Part shown: in pieces, positions 24,758 to 33,252 of the stretch
Layout of the letters: every line of letters starts with the position of its first letter
How positions within the stretch are numbered: position 1 is the stretch's first letter
Source: Neorhizobium alkalisoli
GTDB lineage: Bacteria; Pseudomonadota; Alphaproteobacteria; Rhizobiales; Rhizobiaceae
DNA length: 48,738 nucleotides
Assembly: GCF_002968635.1 (NCBI RefSeq)
Contig: NZ_PVBN01000020.1
Span: forward strand, 1 to 48,738
Direction of reading: 5' to 3'
Notes under the pieces: model-generated
What the model was told of the DNA's origin: nothing
The model's input: the letters and a program-made list of their open reading frames with translations, nothing else
The model's database searches: none
Position numbers and translations under genes: made by a program

Positions 24758-25574
24758 CGTCCGCATCATCCCGGCGCAATTCGTGAAGCCGTATGTAAAG
24801 TCGAACAAGAATGACATCATCGATGCTGCGGCGATTGCAGAAGCTGCAACGCGACCGACGATGCGCTTCGTTGGCATTAAGCAAGCTGATCAGGTCGATC
24901 TTCAGATGTTGCATAGAGTGCGGAGCCGCCTTGTATCGGCTCGAACCAACCTGATTTGCCAAATGCGCGCCTATTGCCTGGAGCACGGTATCGCTATGCG
25001 GCAAGGCGCTGGCGTATTTAAACTCGATATCTGTCGTGTCCTTGATGATCCCGAGAATGATCTCACAGTCACGGCACGCGGCATTTTGCGTGATCTGCAC
25101 GAAGATCTTCAGCGGCTCGAAGCCCGCATCCGCCAGGTCTCGAATGAGATCGAGAACATTGCAGACGCCGACGAGCGCGCAAGACGGCTAATGTCGATCC
25201 CCGGAATCGGCCCACTGGGCGCAACGGCAATCCTCTCGGCGATCGGGGATCCTACCCGTTTCGCAAAGGCGCGTGATATCGCCGCCTGGCTAGGACTAGT
25301 TCCACGCCAATACTCGACCGGAGGAAAGCAGAATCTTCTGGGCATCAGCAAGCGCGGAAACAATTATCTTCGACGCCTGATTATTCACGGTGCGAGATCG
25401 TGCTTGATGCACCTTGATCGCAGCAAGGACCGTCTTGGGATATGGATCGACGAGCTCCGATCGCGAATGCATGTCAATAAAGTAACGGTCGCTTTGGCCG
25501 CGAAGCTGGCACGCATCGTCTGGGTCGTGCTCACAAGGCCGGGGGCGACGTACATGCGTCAGCCAGCAGCTTAA
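24757..25574 (+). pseudogene. IS110/IS1111-family transposase lacking its N-terminus
   Basis: The frame from about 24757 reads VRIIPAQFVKPYVKSNKNDI and IDAAAIAEAATRPTMRFVGI, the end of the DEDD (RuvC-like) domain. The transposase_20 domain follows with RRLMSIPGIGPLGATAILSA, IAAWLGLVPRQYSTGGKQNL and ISKRGNNYLRRLIIHGARSC. About 270 of the usual 340 residues remain. The first acidic residues of the catalytic domain are absent, and the 5' end abuts the IS3 OrfB fragment. The STGGK and ISKRG motifs and the long 3' non-coding flank fit the IS1111 subgroup. Confidence 0.85.
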
Positions 25575-25835
25575 CACTGATCCCGCCTTTCCAGCCTTCG
25601 ATGGCTGGACAGATTGCGAGGTTCGAGGGTGATGACGAAACAGTTGATCGGCGTTCTGTAAATCCTGGTCGAAAGCGGGCCGCGTGCCCGAAGAAGCTAT
25701 TTGGAAACAGAATGTGCGGATCTCATCAGGGCCTGGCTGCAACAGCAGTCCACTCGCGAGAGGCCGTATACATTTATGCAAACTGCAGTCGTCAGAGCCT
25801 AATCCTTGCAATGGCAGGGCGGACCATACATTTCG
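25575..25835 (+). ncRNA. 3' non-coding flank of the IS1111-type element, possible bridge/seekRNA region
   Basis: About 260 bp between the IS110-family stop codon and the resumption of IS3 orfA, with no reading frame. IS110-family elements encode a structured guide RNA (bridge RNA or seekRNA), and in the IS1111 subgroup it lies downstream of the transposase gene. A 7-bp hairpin (CCAGCC with GGCTGG around TTCGAT, 25590-25609) sits 15 bp after the stop. Placement follows from family knowledge. I did not derive an RNA fold or guide loops, so this is a candidate region only. Confidence 0.35.
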
Positions 25836-25837
25836 CC

Positions 25838-26090
25838 GAATGACATCCTGCAGCATCTCGCGGTCCAGCGTCAGATCCGCGACGATTTTCTTCAATCGCG
25901 CGTTCTCGTCCTCGAGCTGCTTCAGCTTCTTCATCTCCGGCGGCAACATGCCGGCATATTTTTTCTTCCAATTGAAGTAGGTCGCCTGGCTGATCCCCGC
26001 CTTGCGGCAGATCTCGGCAACCGACACACCTTCATCACCCTGCTTCAGAATGAACGCCTTCTGGGCGTCCGAAAACTGCGATGCCTTCAT
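25838..26090 (-). pseudogene. IS3-family transposase OrfA (HTH_8), C-terminus replaced by IS110 DNA
   Basis: The frame from ATG 26090 reads MKASQFSDAQKAFILKQGDE, EICRKAGISQATYFNWKKKY and MKKLKQLEDENARLKKIVAD, ending LTLDREMLQDVIRR. This is the complete HTH and leucine-zipper part of an IS3-family OrfA (about 85 residues). The last few residues and the overlap with OrfB are replaced by the inserted IS110 DNA. The reading frame runs on to 25296 but that extension is antisense to the IS110 gene. Confidence 0.85.
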
Positions 26091-26391
26091 CGGCTTCCGT
26101 TCCTTTCCCAGCCAGGAAAATCCACCGGAAAACTCTAATCAAAAACGGTCCAGTTTGAAGGGTTCAGATCATTTCGCTCATCCTGTCCCTATACTTGGAG
26201 CAGGGGGCCCTCGTCATGCGCGAACGCTAGATGTGGTTAATACCTGAGCGAACGGGATAAGCCATTAAGTTGAATGACGCGTGGATGCTTCTGCGAGATC
26301 TTGCCTTTTGATGATGCGAGAGGCCGACGATGCGCAAATCTGTCCCGGCACAGTTTAACTTCTGAATGGCATCCTCCTGCCATCGGCCTTC

Positions 26392-27135
26392 CTATCTTTG
26401 GCGATGCCGCTTCAAAACGAAGGCCTCGTCCTTCGGGCCTAGCCCTTTAAGTAGGATTTTGATCTGCTGCGCGAACCGGTCTTTCGCCGCGTCGGGATCG
26501 GGTTTCACATGACCCAAATAAGTGCGCACTTCCGTCTGGTACAATGCATAAATTATAGACGTCACCGTCTCGGCGCTGTCACTGGAACTTATGGCGCCAT
26601 TGTCCAGATTGGCTTCAACGACCCGCCGAAAGAGGGTGACGAGGTTGTCTCTACTGTTCTTGAACCGCCCGACCTGCTTGCCCGCCGAATAAAAGTACAT
26701 CTCCCTCAAGGCGTAGCGAGAAATTTCCGGCCTCCTTGCGAAATGAACGAAATGGTATTCGGCAATAGACAAGACGTTGTCGAGAAACGACAGGGCCGGA
26801 TCGATCCCCTGTTCCGCCTCGACGACGGTCGCCTCGAGCTCGTCGTTGCAAATCAGGAAAAGTAGATCCCGCTTATTTTCAGCATAGTTGAAGAGTGTCC
26901 CCAGAGCGACGCCTGCAATCTTGGCGATCTCCCTCGTTGTGGCGTCATCGAACCCCTTCGTCAGGAAAAGGGCGAGCGCGGCGTCCTTGATGCGCTGGAG
27001 CTTTTCCGCCTTCTTGCGAACACGTTTCGATACTTGATCGGTTTGACTGATCTCGGCAGCCGGATCGTTCCCGCTTTTTTCGAATAGGGGGTCATCAGCA
27101 ATGGCCCCCGTTGCATTAGCCACTTCCCGATTCAT
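26392..27135 (-). CDS. TetR family transcriptional regulator
   Basis: A TetR-type repressor. The HTH reads RIKDAALALFLTKGFDDATTREIAKIAGVALGTLFNYAENKRDLLF, followed by an all-helical ligand-binding domain. I chose ATG 27135 because GGAGG lies 11 bases upstream; an in-frame ATG at 27216 would add 27 residues. Even so the protein (247 residues) carries a charged N-terminal extension of about 40 residues before the HTH, longer than usual. It is the last gene of the ABC importer operon, 147 bp after the ATPase gene. I infer that it binds the twin palindromes at 31589 and 31712 and controls both divergent operons. Confidence 0.88.
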   Translation of the reverse strand: MNREVANATGAIADDPLFEKSGNDPAAEISQTDQVSKRVRKKAEKLQRIKDAALALFLTKGFDDATTREIAKIAGVALGTLFNYAENKRDLLFLICNDELEATVVEAEQGIDPALSFLDNVLSIAEYHFVHFARRPEISRYALREMYFYSAGKQVGRFKNSRDNLVTLFRRVVEANLDNGAISSSDSAETVTSIIYALYQTEVRTYLGHVKPDPDAAKDRFAQQIKILLKGLGPKDEAFVLKRHRQR

Positions 27136-27282
27136 AGGGACCTTAACCTCCACGGCAGGCATCTCATCTGGCTCAATTCTGTCTCCGGCCAATCCTCTAG
27201 GCTTTGCCGTCATCATTCAATAGCGACGTGCGGTTCTTGTTCTTGCCTACAGAGAAAGCCACAACCTCGATGGCCACTTCAC

Positions 27283-28479
27283 TTATCGCAGAACCTCGCC
27301 CGTCTCACCGTCGAAGAAATGCAAATTAGCCGGATTGATAGCCCATTCCGCAGTTTCCCCCTCGGTATAGCGCCGCCCGCTCGGCAACCTTGCCACGATA
27401 CTGACCCGATGACTTTGTGCTTCCAGCCGCAGGTTCTCGGCTCTGGTCTTGTCCACATCCGCGGCCAGCTCTAGCGCCGAAATGGACGCGACCGGTTCCG
27501 CGTCGAGTTCGAGATGAACCAACTGCTCCGGCGGCAGCATTTCCACAAGTCTGATCTTGGCCGTCAATCGCGGGGCCATCGGATCTGCGCCTTGTGGGTC
27601 CTCAAGGTGCTCAGGACGAATCCCAATCACGAGGTCCCTGTCGTGATAGTTCGACAACCGCCCGTTCCGGAGGACATCACTGGTAAGAGCGATCTGCTGC
27701 CGGCCGATCTCGCAGACACCAAACGGATTGCCATTGGTAACCCGGCCTTGAACCAGGTTCATGGCAGGCGATCCGATGAATGACGCTACAAACAGGTTGG
27801 CCGGTTTTTCATAAAGCTCTACTGGAGCCCCGACCTGTTGCAGGACCCCTTTCCGCATGACGGCGATGCGATCGCCCATGGTCATCGCTTCGACCTGGTC
27901 ATGGGTGACATAGAGCGTCGTCACTCCGAGATCCCGCTGCATCCGGGTTATTTCGGCACGCATCTGGACACGCAGCTTCGCGTCGAGATTGGAAAGGGGC
28001 TCATCCATGAGGAAGGCTTTCGGGCGCCTGACAATGGCGCGCCCCATGGCGACGCGCTGCCGCTGGCCCCCGGAAAGATGCTTCGGACGACGGTCGAGAT
28101 GTTCTTCCAGGCCGAGCGTTCGGGCAGCCGCCTGCACGCGTTGCTTGACCTCAGCGGCGGGCATGTTTCGGTTCTGCAGCGGAAAGGCGATGTTTTCGAA
28201 GATTGTCATGTGCGGATAAAGTGCGTAATTCTGGAAGACCATCGCAATGTCGCGGTCGCGGGGTTCGAGATCGTTGACCACCCTGTCGCCGATCGTCAGC
28301 TGTCCGTCGGTGATGTCCTCGAGGCCGGCCGCCATCCGCAATGCTGTCGTCTTTCCGCAACCGGAAGGGCCCACGACGATCATGAACTCACCTTCCCGAA
28401 TTTCGAGATTGAGGTTGTCCACCGCCTTGGTGCCGTCCGCATACCGTTTCGTGATGTTCTTGTAGATGATGGAAGCCAT
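27283..28479 (-). CDS. Carbohydrate ABC transporter ATP-binding protein (MalK/UgpC-like)
   Basis: A 398-residue ATPase of the MalK/UgpC/MsmK type. Walker A (GPSGCGKTTALRM), the Q-loop MVFQNYALYPHMTIFENI, the signature LSGGQRQRVAMGRAIV and Walker B (AFLMDEPLSNLDAKL) are intact. The C-terminal TOBE-type regulatory region (VIGIRPEHLEDP) is present. ATG 28479 is chosen because AAGG precedes it and the product then opens MASIIYKNITKRY, as is usual. It lies 22 bp after the permease gene and powers sugar or glycoside import. Confidence 0.92.
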   Translation of the reverse strand: MASIIYKNITKRYADGTKAVDNLNLEIREGEFMIVVGPSGCGKTTALRMAAGLEDITDGQLTIGDRVVNDLEPRDRDIAMVFQNYALYPHMTIFENIAFPLQNRNMPAAEVKQRVQAAARTLGLEEHLDRRPKHLSGGQRQRVAMGRAIVRRPKAFLMDEPLSNLDAKLRVQMRAEITRMQRDLGVTTLYVTHDQVEAMTMGDRIAVMRKGVLQQVGAPVELYEKPANLFVASFIGSPAMNLVQGRVTNGNPFGVCEIGRQQIALTSDVLRNGRLSNYHDRDLVIGIRPEHLEDPQGADPMAPRLTAKIRLVEMLPPEQLVHLELDAEPVASISALELAADVDKTRAENLRLEAQSHRVSIVARLPSGRRYTEGETAEWAINPANLHFFDGETGEVLR

Positions 28480-28501
28480 GTGTTTCAGCACCTTGTTGCG
28501 G

Positions 28502-29341
28502 TCAGCTTTTGACGCCGCCGGTAAAGCCTTGGATCAGTTGCCGCTGAGCAACGAGATAGAAGCCGAGAATTGGAACGAGCGACACCAGAACGGCAGCGAA
28601 CACCATGTTCCAGCGGGCGGTGAACTCGCCTACGAAGCCGTAGATTGCCACCGGAAGTGTCGGCGACTGGCTTCCGGAAAGGAAAATTAACTGCATGAAG
28701 AAGTCATTCCAGATCAAGAGGCCGGTCATAACGGCGACGGTGGCGGTGATCGGCCGTAGCAACGGGAATACGATCCGGAAAAAGATCCGCGAACGGGTCG
28801 CGCCATCCACTTCGGCGGCCTCTTCGTAGTCGACCGGCAAGGCGCGAACAAAGCCGCTGTAGAGGAACACCGCCATCGGCAGGAAAAGTCCGGTGTAGAG
28901 GACGATCAGTCCTATCTGGTTGCCAACGAGGCCCAGGCTACGCATAGACGAGAACAGCGGAACCACCGCCAGCTGGTAGGGCAAGATGATTCCCACCACG
29001 AAGAAAGTGTAAAGCCACCCCGCCAGGCGCTGGCGGTTGCGTGAGATGACGTAAGCCGTCAGCGAACCGAAGAAGATTAGCAGGGCCACGCTGCCGACGG
29101 TGACGATAATGCTATTGGCAAGCGCCGTCCCGAGCGAAACGCCCGCTGTGCCCTCCCAGGCACGGCTGAAATTGTCCCATCGCACTTCGCTTGGAAATGA
29201 CATCGGCGCCGTGAAGACTTCCATGTCGGGTTTCACCGCGACGATCGATAGATAATAGAAAGGAACGCACCAGAGCGCGGCGAGCCCGAGGAGCAGGAGC
29301 TCGAGCCCGTAGGTCTTGAGTGTGTATCGATGCTGTCCCAT
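28502..29341 (-). CDS. Carbohydrate ABC transporter permease (MalG/UgpE-like)
   Basis: A 279-residue inner-membrane permease with six predicted helices. The coupling loop EEAAEVDGATRSRIFFRIVFPLLRP is the MalG-type EAA motif. The C-terminus LVAQRQLIQGFTGGVKS is the classic end of CUT1-family permeases (AxxQRxFVxGLTxGAVKG). Its start overlaps the end of the other permease gene by one base. It forms the pore with the MalF-like partner. Confidence 0.92.
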   Translation of the reverse strand: MGQHRYTLKTYGLELLLLGLAALWCVPFYYLSIVAVKPDMEVFTAPMSFPSEVRWDNFSRAWEGTAGVSLGTALANSIIVTVGSVALLIFFGSLTAYVISRNRQRLAGWLYTFFVVGIILPYQLAVVPLFSSMRSLGLVGNQIGLIVLYTGLFLPMAVFLYSGFVRALPVDYEEAAEVDGATRSRIFFRIVFPLLRPITATVAVMTGLLIWNDFFMQLIFLSGSQSPTLPVAIYGFVGEFTARWNMVFAAVLVSLVPILGFYLVAQRQLIQGFTGGVKS

Positions 29342-30228
29342 TACAGACGGTTCTCCCTGGCCCTTAGAACCAAAATTTGAGCTCCGGAAACGGCGAGTAC
29401 CAGGAAGGTGAGTACGAGCGCGAACGCTGCGCCATAGCCGAAATTTCCGAAGACGAAGGTCTGCTTGTAAATCTGCGTCGTCAACGTCTCCGACGCGTAG
29501 CCGGGTCCACCGCGGGTGAGCGACATCACCTGGTCGAAGGCACGTAGGCCTAGGATCGTCGTGACGCTGATACTGATCGTGGCGGCCGGGGCAAGCAGCG
29601 GGAAAGTGATACGACGGAAGCGCCGCCAGCTGCTCGCTCCGTCGACTGCCGCCGCCTCGTTTAACTCAACAGGAATGCTCTGAAGGCCGGCAAGATAGAA
29701 AGCCATGCAGAGACCGGCGAACTGCCAGACCATGACCAGCCAGACGGACCAGAGCGAAAAGAACGGGTCTGCGGTCCAGACGCGCTGGAAGGACTGAAGT
29801 CCTACGAAACCCAGCAGGGTGTTCAGCGGGCCTTGGGCCTCCAGGATAAATTGCCAGACGTAACCGATCGCAAGCGAACTAATGGCCACCGGCGCAAAGA
29901 AGAGGCTTCTCAGGAAAAAGCGGCTGCGCAACCGGGCATTGAGCACGAGCGCCAGCACTAGGCCGATAACGTTGGTCGCAATGACGAAGCCGATGGCCAG
30001 CGACAAGGTGTTGACCAGTGCGCCGACCGCATCGGGATTCGTCAGGATGGCGCGAAAATTCGCCAACCCGACATAGTTGGGCGCCGTCAGCCCGTTCCAG
30101 TCCGTAAATGCATACCAGCCTCCGGCTGCGACTGCGGCATAGTGGAATAAAAATGCGACGACAACAGCAGGCAATGCCCAGACAAGCGGAGCACGCTGTC
30201 GCCGCGCTCTACGCGAAGACGATGACAT
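29341..30228 (-). CDS. Carbohydrate ABC transporter permease (MalF/UgpA-like)
   Basis: A 295-residue inner-membrane permease of the CUT1 sugar importer family. It begins with a basic stretch (SSSRRARRQRAP) and a first helix, and the coupling loop is NEAAAVDGASSWRRFRRITFPLLAP. TRGGPGYASETLTTQIYKQTF is typical for MalF/UgpA proteins. I start at ATG 30228 (AAAGG upstream); the in-frame start at 30288 lies before a hairpin and adds 20 atypical residues. Confidence 0.9.
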   Translation of the reverse strand: MSSSSRRARRQRAPLVWALPAVVVAFLFHYAAVAAGGWYAFTDWNGLTAPNYVGLANFRAILTNPDAVGALVNTLSLAIGFVIATNVIGLVLALVLNARLRSRFFLRSLFFAPVAISSLAIGYVWQFILEAQGPLNTLLGFVGLQSFQRVWTADPFFSLWSVWLVMVWQFAGLCMAFYLAGLQSIPVELNEAAAVDGASSWRRFRRITFPLLAPAATISISVTTILGLRAFDQVMSLTRGGPGYASETLTTQIYKQTFVFGNFGYGAAFALVLTFLVLAVSGAQILVLRARENRL

Positions 30229-30253
30229 GTTTAGCCTTTCAGAGGGAAAATGA

Positions 30254-30281
30254 GGGAGAGGCGAGTTGACCGGCCTCTCCC
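30254..30281 (-). promoter_or_regulatory. Hairpin between the sugar-binding protein gene and the permease genes
   Basis: Read on the minus strand, GGGAGAGGC and GCCTCTCCC form a perfect 9-bp stem around a 10-base loop, followed by TCATTTTC. It begins 10 bp after the binding-protein stop codon (30291). The short U-run makes partial termination likely, which would lower permease relative to binding protein. Confidence 0.65.
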
Positions 30282-30290
30282 AGGTCACCG

Positions 30291-31559
30291 TCAGCGCCCG
30301 GCCAGGTCCAGGTCCTTAAGGACCTGCTCGCCGGTTTTCTGGCCTGCGAAGAGGGCGTTGCCGCTAGCGATCAGCGCGGCACGCAACTGCGGTTGCTGCC
30401 ATGTGTGATGCGGGATCTCACGATCCCGGTCGGCGGCGAAGAACGGAGCCATTTCGGCCAGGGCGCCCTCGTACTTGTTGGCGGCCGCGTTGGAAGGCGT
30501 CGTGCCGCCGGCAATCTTTGCGTAGGTCGTCTGCTGTTCAGGCTTCGACAACCATTCAAGGAATGCAATGCCGGCAGCGGCGTTCTTCGACTGGGCGTTC
30601 AGGCTCAGGGCATCATTGTAAAAACCGATCGCCACGGTCTCGTCAGCGCTCTTGGCGGGGAAGGGGCGCATCCTAAGGTCAAGGGTGGGATTCATCGCCA
30701 TGACGGCGCCCATGAACGTCGTGGGACCCACCGCCATCAAAGCCTGGCCGGAGGCGAGCTGCGCGAAAGCCTGCGGCGACGTGGTCGCGGCAATGCCAGG
30801 CACGAAGCACTTCGCATCGATCATTTTCTTGACTCGTTCGAAGGCATCCTTCCAGCCCGCCGATTCCGCGAAGTTCACCTTGCCGTCGGTCCGCTTCTCG
30901 TTCCAGCTCGGGTCCTTATTGTAGACGGCGCTGACGGCAACAGTCTCCAGGAAATAGAACGGCGAAGCGCCGGAAATGGTCAGCGCGCTCTTGCCCTTCT
31001 GCTGGGCCTGACCGCACAGAGCGATCAGATCGTCGAACGTCTTCGGCGGGGCGGCGCCGAGGGCGCTCAGTTCCTTGGCGTTGTAGATCAGCCCGACGTT
31101 CAGCAACGCGAGCGGCAATCCGTACAGCTTTCCGTCGGCCCAGAACTCAGGAACGATCTTTTCGTTGAAGTCCTTGGCGAAACTTGCCTTGGAGAGATCG
31201 CCGAGCCGTTGTGATTTCGCCAGCGGCAGCATCGACTCGGGCGCCCCCCAGCCTCCGTTTGTGAAAATCAGATCAGCGCCGGCGCCAGCTTGGAGCTGCG
31301 TCAGCAGAGCCTGCGCGTAGGCATCTCCTGACGGAAACTGCTGGACGACGACCTGAACGTCGGGGTTGGCCTTGCCATAGGCCTCGCCAAGAGCCTGGAA
31401 AGCCGTGCCTGAACCGCTTGCCGGCGCGAGAACACGAATGGTGTCCTTCGCTACAGCCGGAACTGCGGCAAGGATCACGGCGCCTGCAATTCCCACTCCC
31501 TTTAGGAAAGGGTGGTGCAGCCAGCGTAAAGAAAGGGAATTGGCATTAACGGTTATCAT
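30291..31559 (-). CDS. Carbohydrate-type ABC transporter substrate-binding protein
   Basis: A 422-residue periplasmic binding protein of the SBP_bac_1 (CUT1) family. A signal peptide follows an N-terminal extension (GVGIAGAVILAAVPAVAKD, cleavage near residue 38). Typical parts are GKANPDVQVVVQQFPSGDAY, LLTQLQAGAGADLIFTNGGW, FDDLIALCGQ and a C-terminal GNALFAGQKTGEQVLKDLD. GGGAGG lies before ATG 31559. It is the first gene of the importer operon and is divergent from the C-glycoside deglycosidase-like operon, so it probably binds the glycoside that operon consumes. Confidence 0.9.
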   Translation of the reverse strand: MITVNANSLSLRWLHHPFLKGVGIAGAVILAAVPAVAKDTIRVLAPASGSGTAFQALGEAYGKANPDVQVVVQQFPSGDAYAQALLTQLQAGAGADLIFTNGGWGAPESMLPLAKSQRLGDLSKASFAKDFNEKIVPEFWADGKLYGLPLALLNVGLIYNAKELSALGAAPPKTFDDLIALCGQAQQKGKSALTISGASPFYFLETVAVSAVYNKDPSWNEKRTDGKVNFAESAGWKDAFERVKKMIDAKCFVPGIAATTSPQAFAQLASGQALMAVGPTTFMGAVMAMNPTLDLRMRPFPAKSADETVAIGFYNDALSLNAQSKNAAAGIAFLEWLSKPEQQTTYAKIAGGTTPSNAAANKYEGALAEMAPFFAADRDREIPHHTWQQPQLRAALIASGNALFAGQKTGEQVLKDLDLAGR

Positions 31560-31588
31560 TTTATTTCCTCCCTTAAAATGATAAAATA

Positions 31589-31604
31589 TCTGAACACGTT
31601 CATT
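31589..31604. promoter_or_regulatory. Palindrome copy 1, candidate TetR operator at the importer promoter
   Basis: TGAAC and GTTCA are exact inverted repeats around AC (31591-31602), and the 16-bp window fits the form AATGAAC-AT-GTTCATT with three changes. It lies 30 bp upstream of the importer's binding-protein start. On the minus strand a TTGACT lies just upstream of it, so the site falls within the likely promoter. The second copy lies 123 bp away. Assignment to the TetR gene at 26392-27135 is by linkage. Confidence 0.6.
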
Positions 31605-31711
31605 TAATCGAAGTCAAGTAGCCATCTGGATCGATCGCCGTTAATTGACCGTAGCTTGCGGTGTTCCCGGCACTCGAGAAATTTTCTATTGACGAATGAC
31701 TTAGATAAATA

Positions 31712-31727
31712 AATGATCATGTTCATT
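31712..31727. promoter_or_regulatory. Palindrome copy 2, candidate TetR operator at the deglycosidase promoter
   Basis: AATGATCA-TGTTCATT matches its reverse complement at 14 of 16 positions. It shares TGTTCATT/CGTTCATT with copy 1. A TTGACG at 31689-31694 is followed 17 bases later by AATGAT, which overlaps this site, so a bound repressor would cover the -10 region of the plus-strand operon starting at 31828. This is the mirror of the arrangement at copy 1. Confidence 0.6.
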
Positions 31728-31827
31728 ATGGCGATGGGTTGAGGCGCTGTAATGGAGGAAACTTCCGGGCAGCACCTGGCGCGTCCCGGATAGATTCTGC
31801 GCAGCACGCAGATGGAGGACAATCAGC

Positions 31828-32208
31828 ATGATGTTCGATAAGGTCATAGACCCAGGTACGCTCGTTTCGACGCCTGAGGGGTTCACCATCGGTATTCGCA
31901 TTCCGTGGTATAGGGCGCTGCCGCTGTCCACGATCGAAGTCAATCTTCTCAAAGTGGACGGGCAGGAAATCCCCCTCGAAACCCTGTTCTTTAACCTCAA
32001 TGGAAAACGCCGGACGCTGGTCGAACTCGAGACCATCGTCGACGAGACCTGGTTCATCACCGACACGGCCGTTCTGGAGGTGATGGGTTATCCGCTGGAA
32101 CCCAGTTCCGAGCATGAAGTCGAGGCCGTCGTTGCAGTGCGCCCCCCTTATCTCAAGGGCGGGATGCGCCGCGTCGGACATATCACCCGGATAATGAAGG
32201 CCAATTGA
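31828..32208 (+). CDS. C-glycoside deglycosidase beta subunit-like (DUF6379) protein
   Basis: A 126-residue protein with the features of the DUF6379/C-glycoside deglycosidase beta subunit family. It opens FDKVIDPGTLVSTPEGFTIG, then has IRIPWYRALPLSTIEVNLLK, VDGQEIPLETLFFNLNGKRR and LVELETIVDETWFITDTAVL. In characterised enzymes (human gut DgpB-DgpC, Agrobacterium CGDs) this small beta-sandwich subunit pairs with a TIM-barrel alpha subunit to cleave the C-C bond of 3-keto-C-glycosides. The next gene, one base downstream, encodes exactly such a TIM-barrel protein. GGAGG lies 9 bases before ATG 31828. Family recognition is from memory of motifs. The biochemical role in this operon is inferred. 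Confidence 0.75.
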   Translation: MMFDKVIDPGTLVSTPEGFTIGIRIPWYRALPLSTIEVNLLKVDGQEIPLETLFFNLNGKRRTLVELETIVDETWFITDTAVLEVMGYPLEPSSEHEVEAVVAVRPPYLKGGMRRVGHITRIMKAN

Positions 32209-32209
32209 C

Positions 32210-33205
32210 ATGACGCAGGCAGATATCAAGCTTGGCTCAACGCTTTACGCGTTCACCAACGAATTTCACCAGCGGAAGTACAATTTCGAAGACCTGGTCC
32301 GCGAGGTAGCGAAGAGAAATCTTGGTCCGGGTCTCGAAGTCGTCGGGTTTCAAAGTTTCAGGGGCTTCCCGACGGTTTCCGACGATACAGCGGCCCGCTT
32401 CAAGAATCTGATCGCCGAAACGGGCCTGACGCCCACCTGCCTCGGGATCAATGCCGACAACTGGAACCGCCGGGACTACACGATGTCCCACCAGGAATCG
32501 GTGGAATATCAGGCCCTGCAGATCAAGGCTGCTGCAAAGCTCGGTTTCCCGGTGCTTCGCTATCAGTATGCCGCAGGCCCGGAAGCCATCCGCGAGCTCG
32601 CGCCGCTCGCAGAGGACCTGGGCGTGAAGCTCGGCCTGGAAGTGCACGCGCCGCACAGCATCAACCATCCGGAAGTCATGGCTTACCGAGAGATGTATGC
32701 ACAAACGAATTCGCCCTATCTGGGGTTCATCCCAGACTTCGGCTCTTCGGCAAGGACTATCCCGCCGATCTATCTACAGTACTTCCGCTCGCGCAACGTG
32801 CCGGAAGACGTCATCACACATGCCGTAGCGATGTGGCACGAGGACAGCGATCGCTTCGCCAAGCGGGTGAACTTCCTCGAATGGGCGAAAGGGATCAATC
32901 TCCCCGATTCGCTGGCGGCCGAAGTTCCGATCATCTTCGGCCTGTTCAGCCAGCAGCCGCTGAGCAACTGGCTGGAGATCATGCCGCAGACCGTCCATGT
33001 CCACGGCAAGTTCTACGGCGTCGATGAGAGCGGCGAAGATCCGTCAATGGATTACAACGGCATCATCAAGGTTTTCCTCGAGGGCGGCTATCGCGGCTAT
33101 ATCTCGAGCGAATGGGAAGGCCATCAGGTCAGCGACGAGGACGGCTTCGAAAAGGTAGCCCGTCATCACCAGATGCTTTTCCGCATTTTGGCTGAAAATC
33201 GCTGA
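32210..33205 (+). CDS. C-glycoside deglycosidase alpha subunit-like TIM barrel (AP_endonuc_2 family)
   Basis: A 331-residue TIM-barrel protein. Candidate metal ligands are Glu144 in LGLEVHAPHS, Asp176 in FIPDFGSS, His263 or His265 in TVHVHGKFYG, and Glu301 or Glu303 in SSEWEGH. His146 and His149 lie beside the first ligand, where the CGD catalytic histidine is expected. Plain sugar-phosphate isomerases of this superfamily are nearer 270-300 residues and lack a DUF6379 partner. The pairing with the preceding 126-residue gene is the main argument for a deglycosidase. It could also be an isomerase or dehydratase acting on a 3-keto sugar. Confidence 0.75.
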   Translation: MTQADIKLGSTLYAFTNEFHQRKYNFEDLVREVAKRNLGPGLEVVGFQSFRGFPTVSDDTAARFKNLIAETGLTPTCLGINADNWNRRDYTMSHQESVEYQALQIKAAAKLGFPVLRYQYAAGPEAIRELAPLAEDLGVKLGLEVHAPHSINHPEVMAYREMYAQTNSPYLGFIPDFGSSARTIPPIYLQYFRSRNVPEDVITHAVAMWHEDSDRFAKRVNFLEWAKGINLPDSLAAEVPIIFGLFSQQPLSNWLEIMPQTVHVHGKFYGVDESGEDPSMDYNGIIKVFLEGGYRGYISSEWEGHQVSDEDGFEKVARHHQMLFRILAENR

Positions 33206-33252
33206 CGCCCGGCTGCCGTCGAAGCAGCCTACCCGCAAATTGAAAGACGTTC

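Larger units (their letters stand above)
24442..26171 (-). mobile_element. IS3-family element interrupted by an IS110/IS1111 element and trimmed
   Basis: On the minus strand, IS3 orfA (26090 down to about 25838) and part of orfB (about 24757 down to 24442) are in the correct order. Between them lies a plus-strand IS110-family transposase fragment with its 3' flank. The first 60 or so residues of OrfB and the N-terminal part of the IS110 transposase are missing at the same point (about 24757). One deletion after the IS110 insertion explains both. The orfA side ends near TGATCTGAACC (minus strand, about 26171), a plausible IS3 terminus. The bases from there to 26391 hold nothing I recognise. 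Confidence 0.7.
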
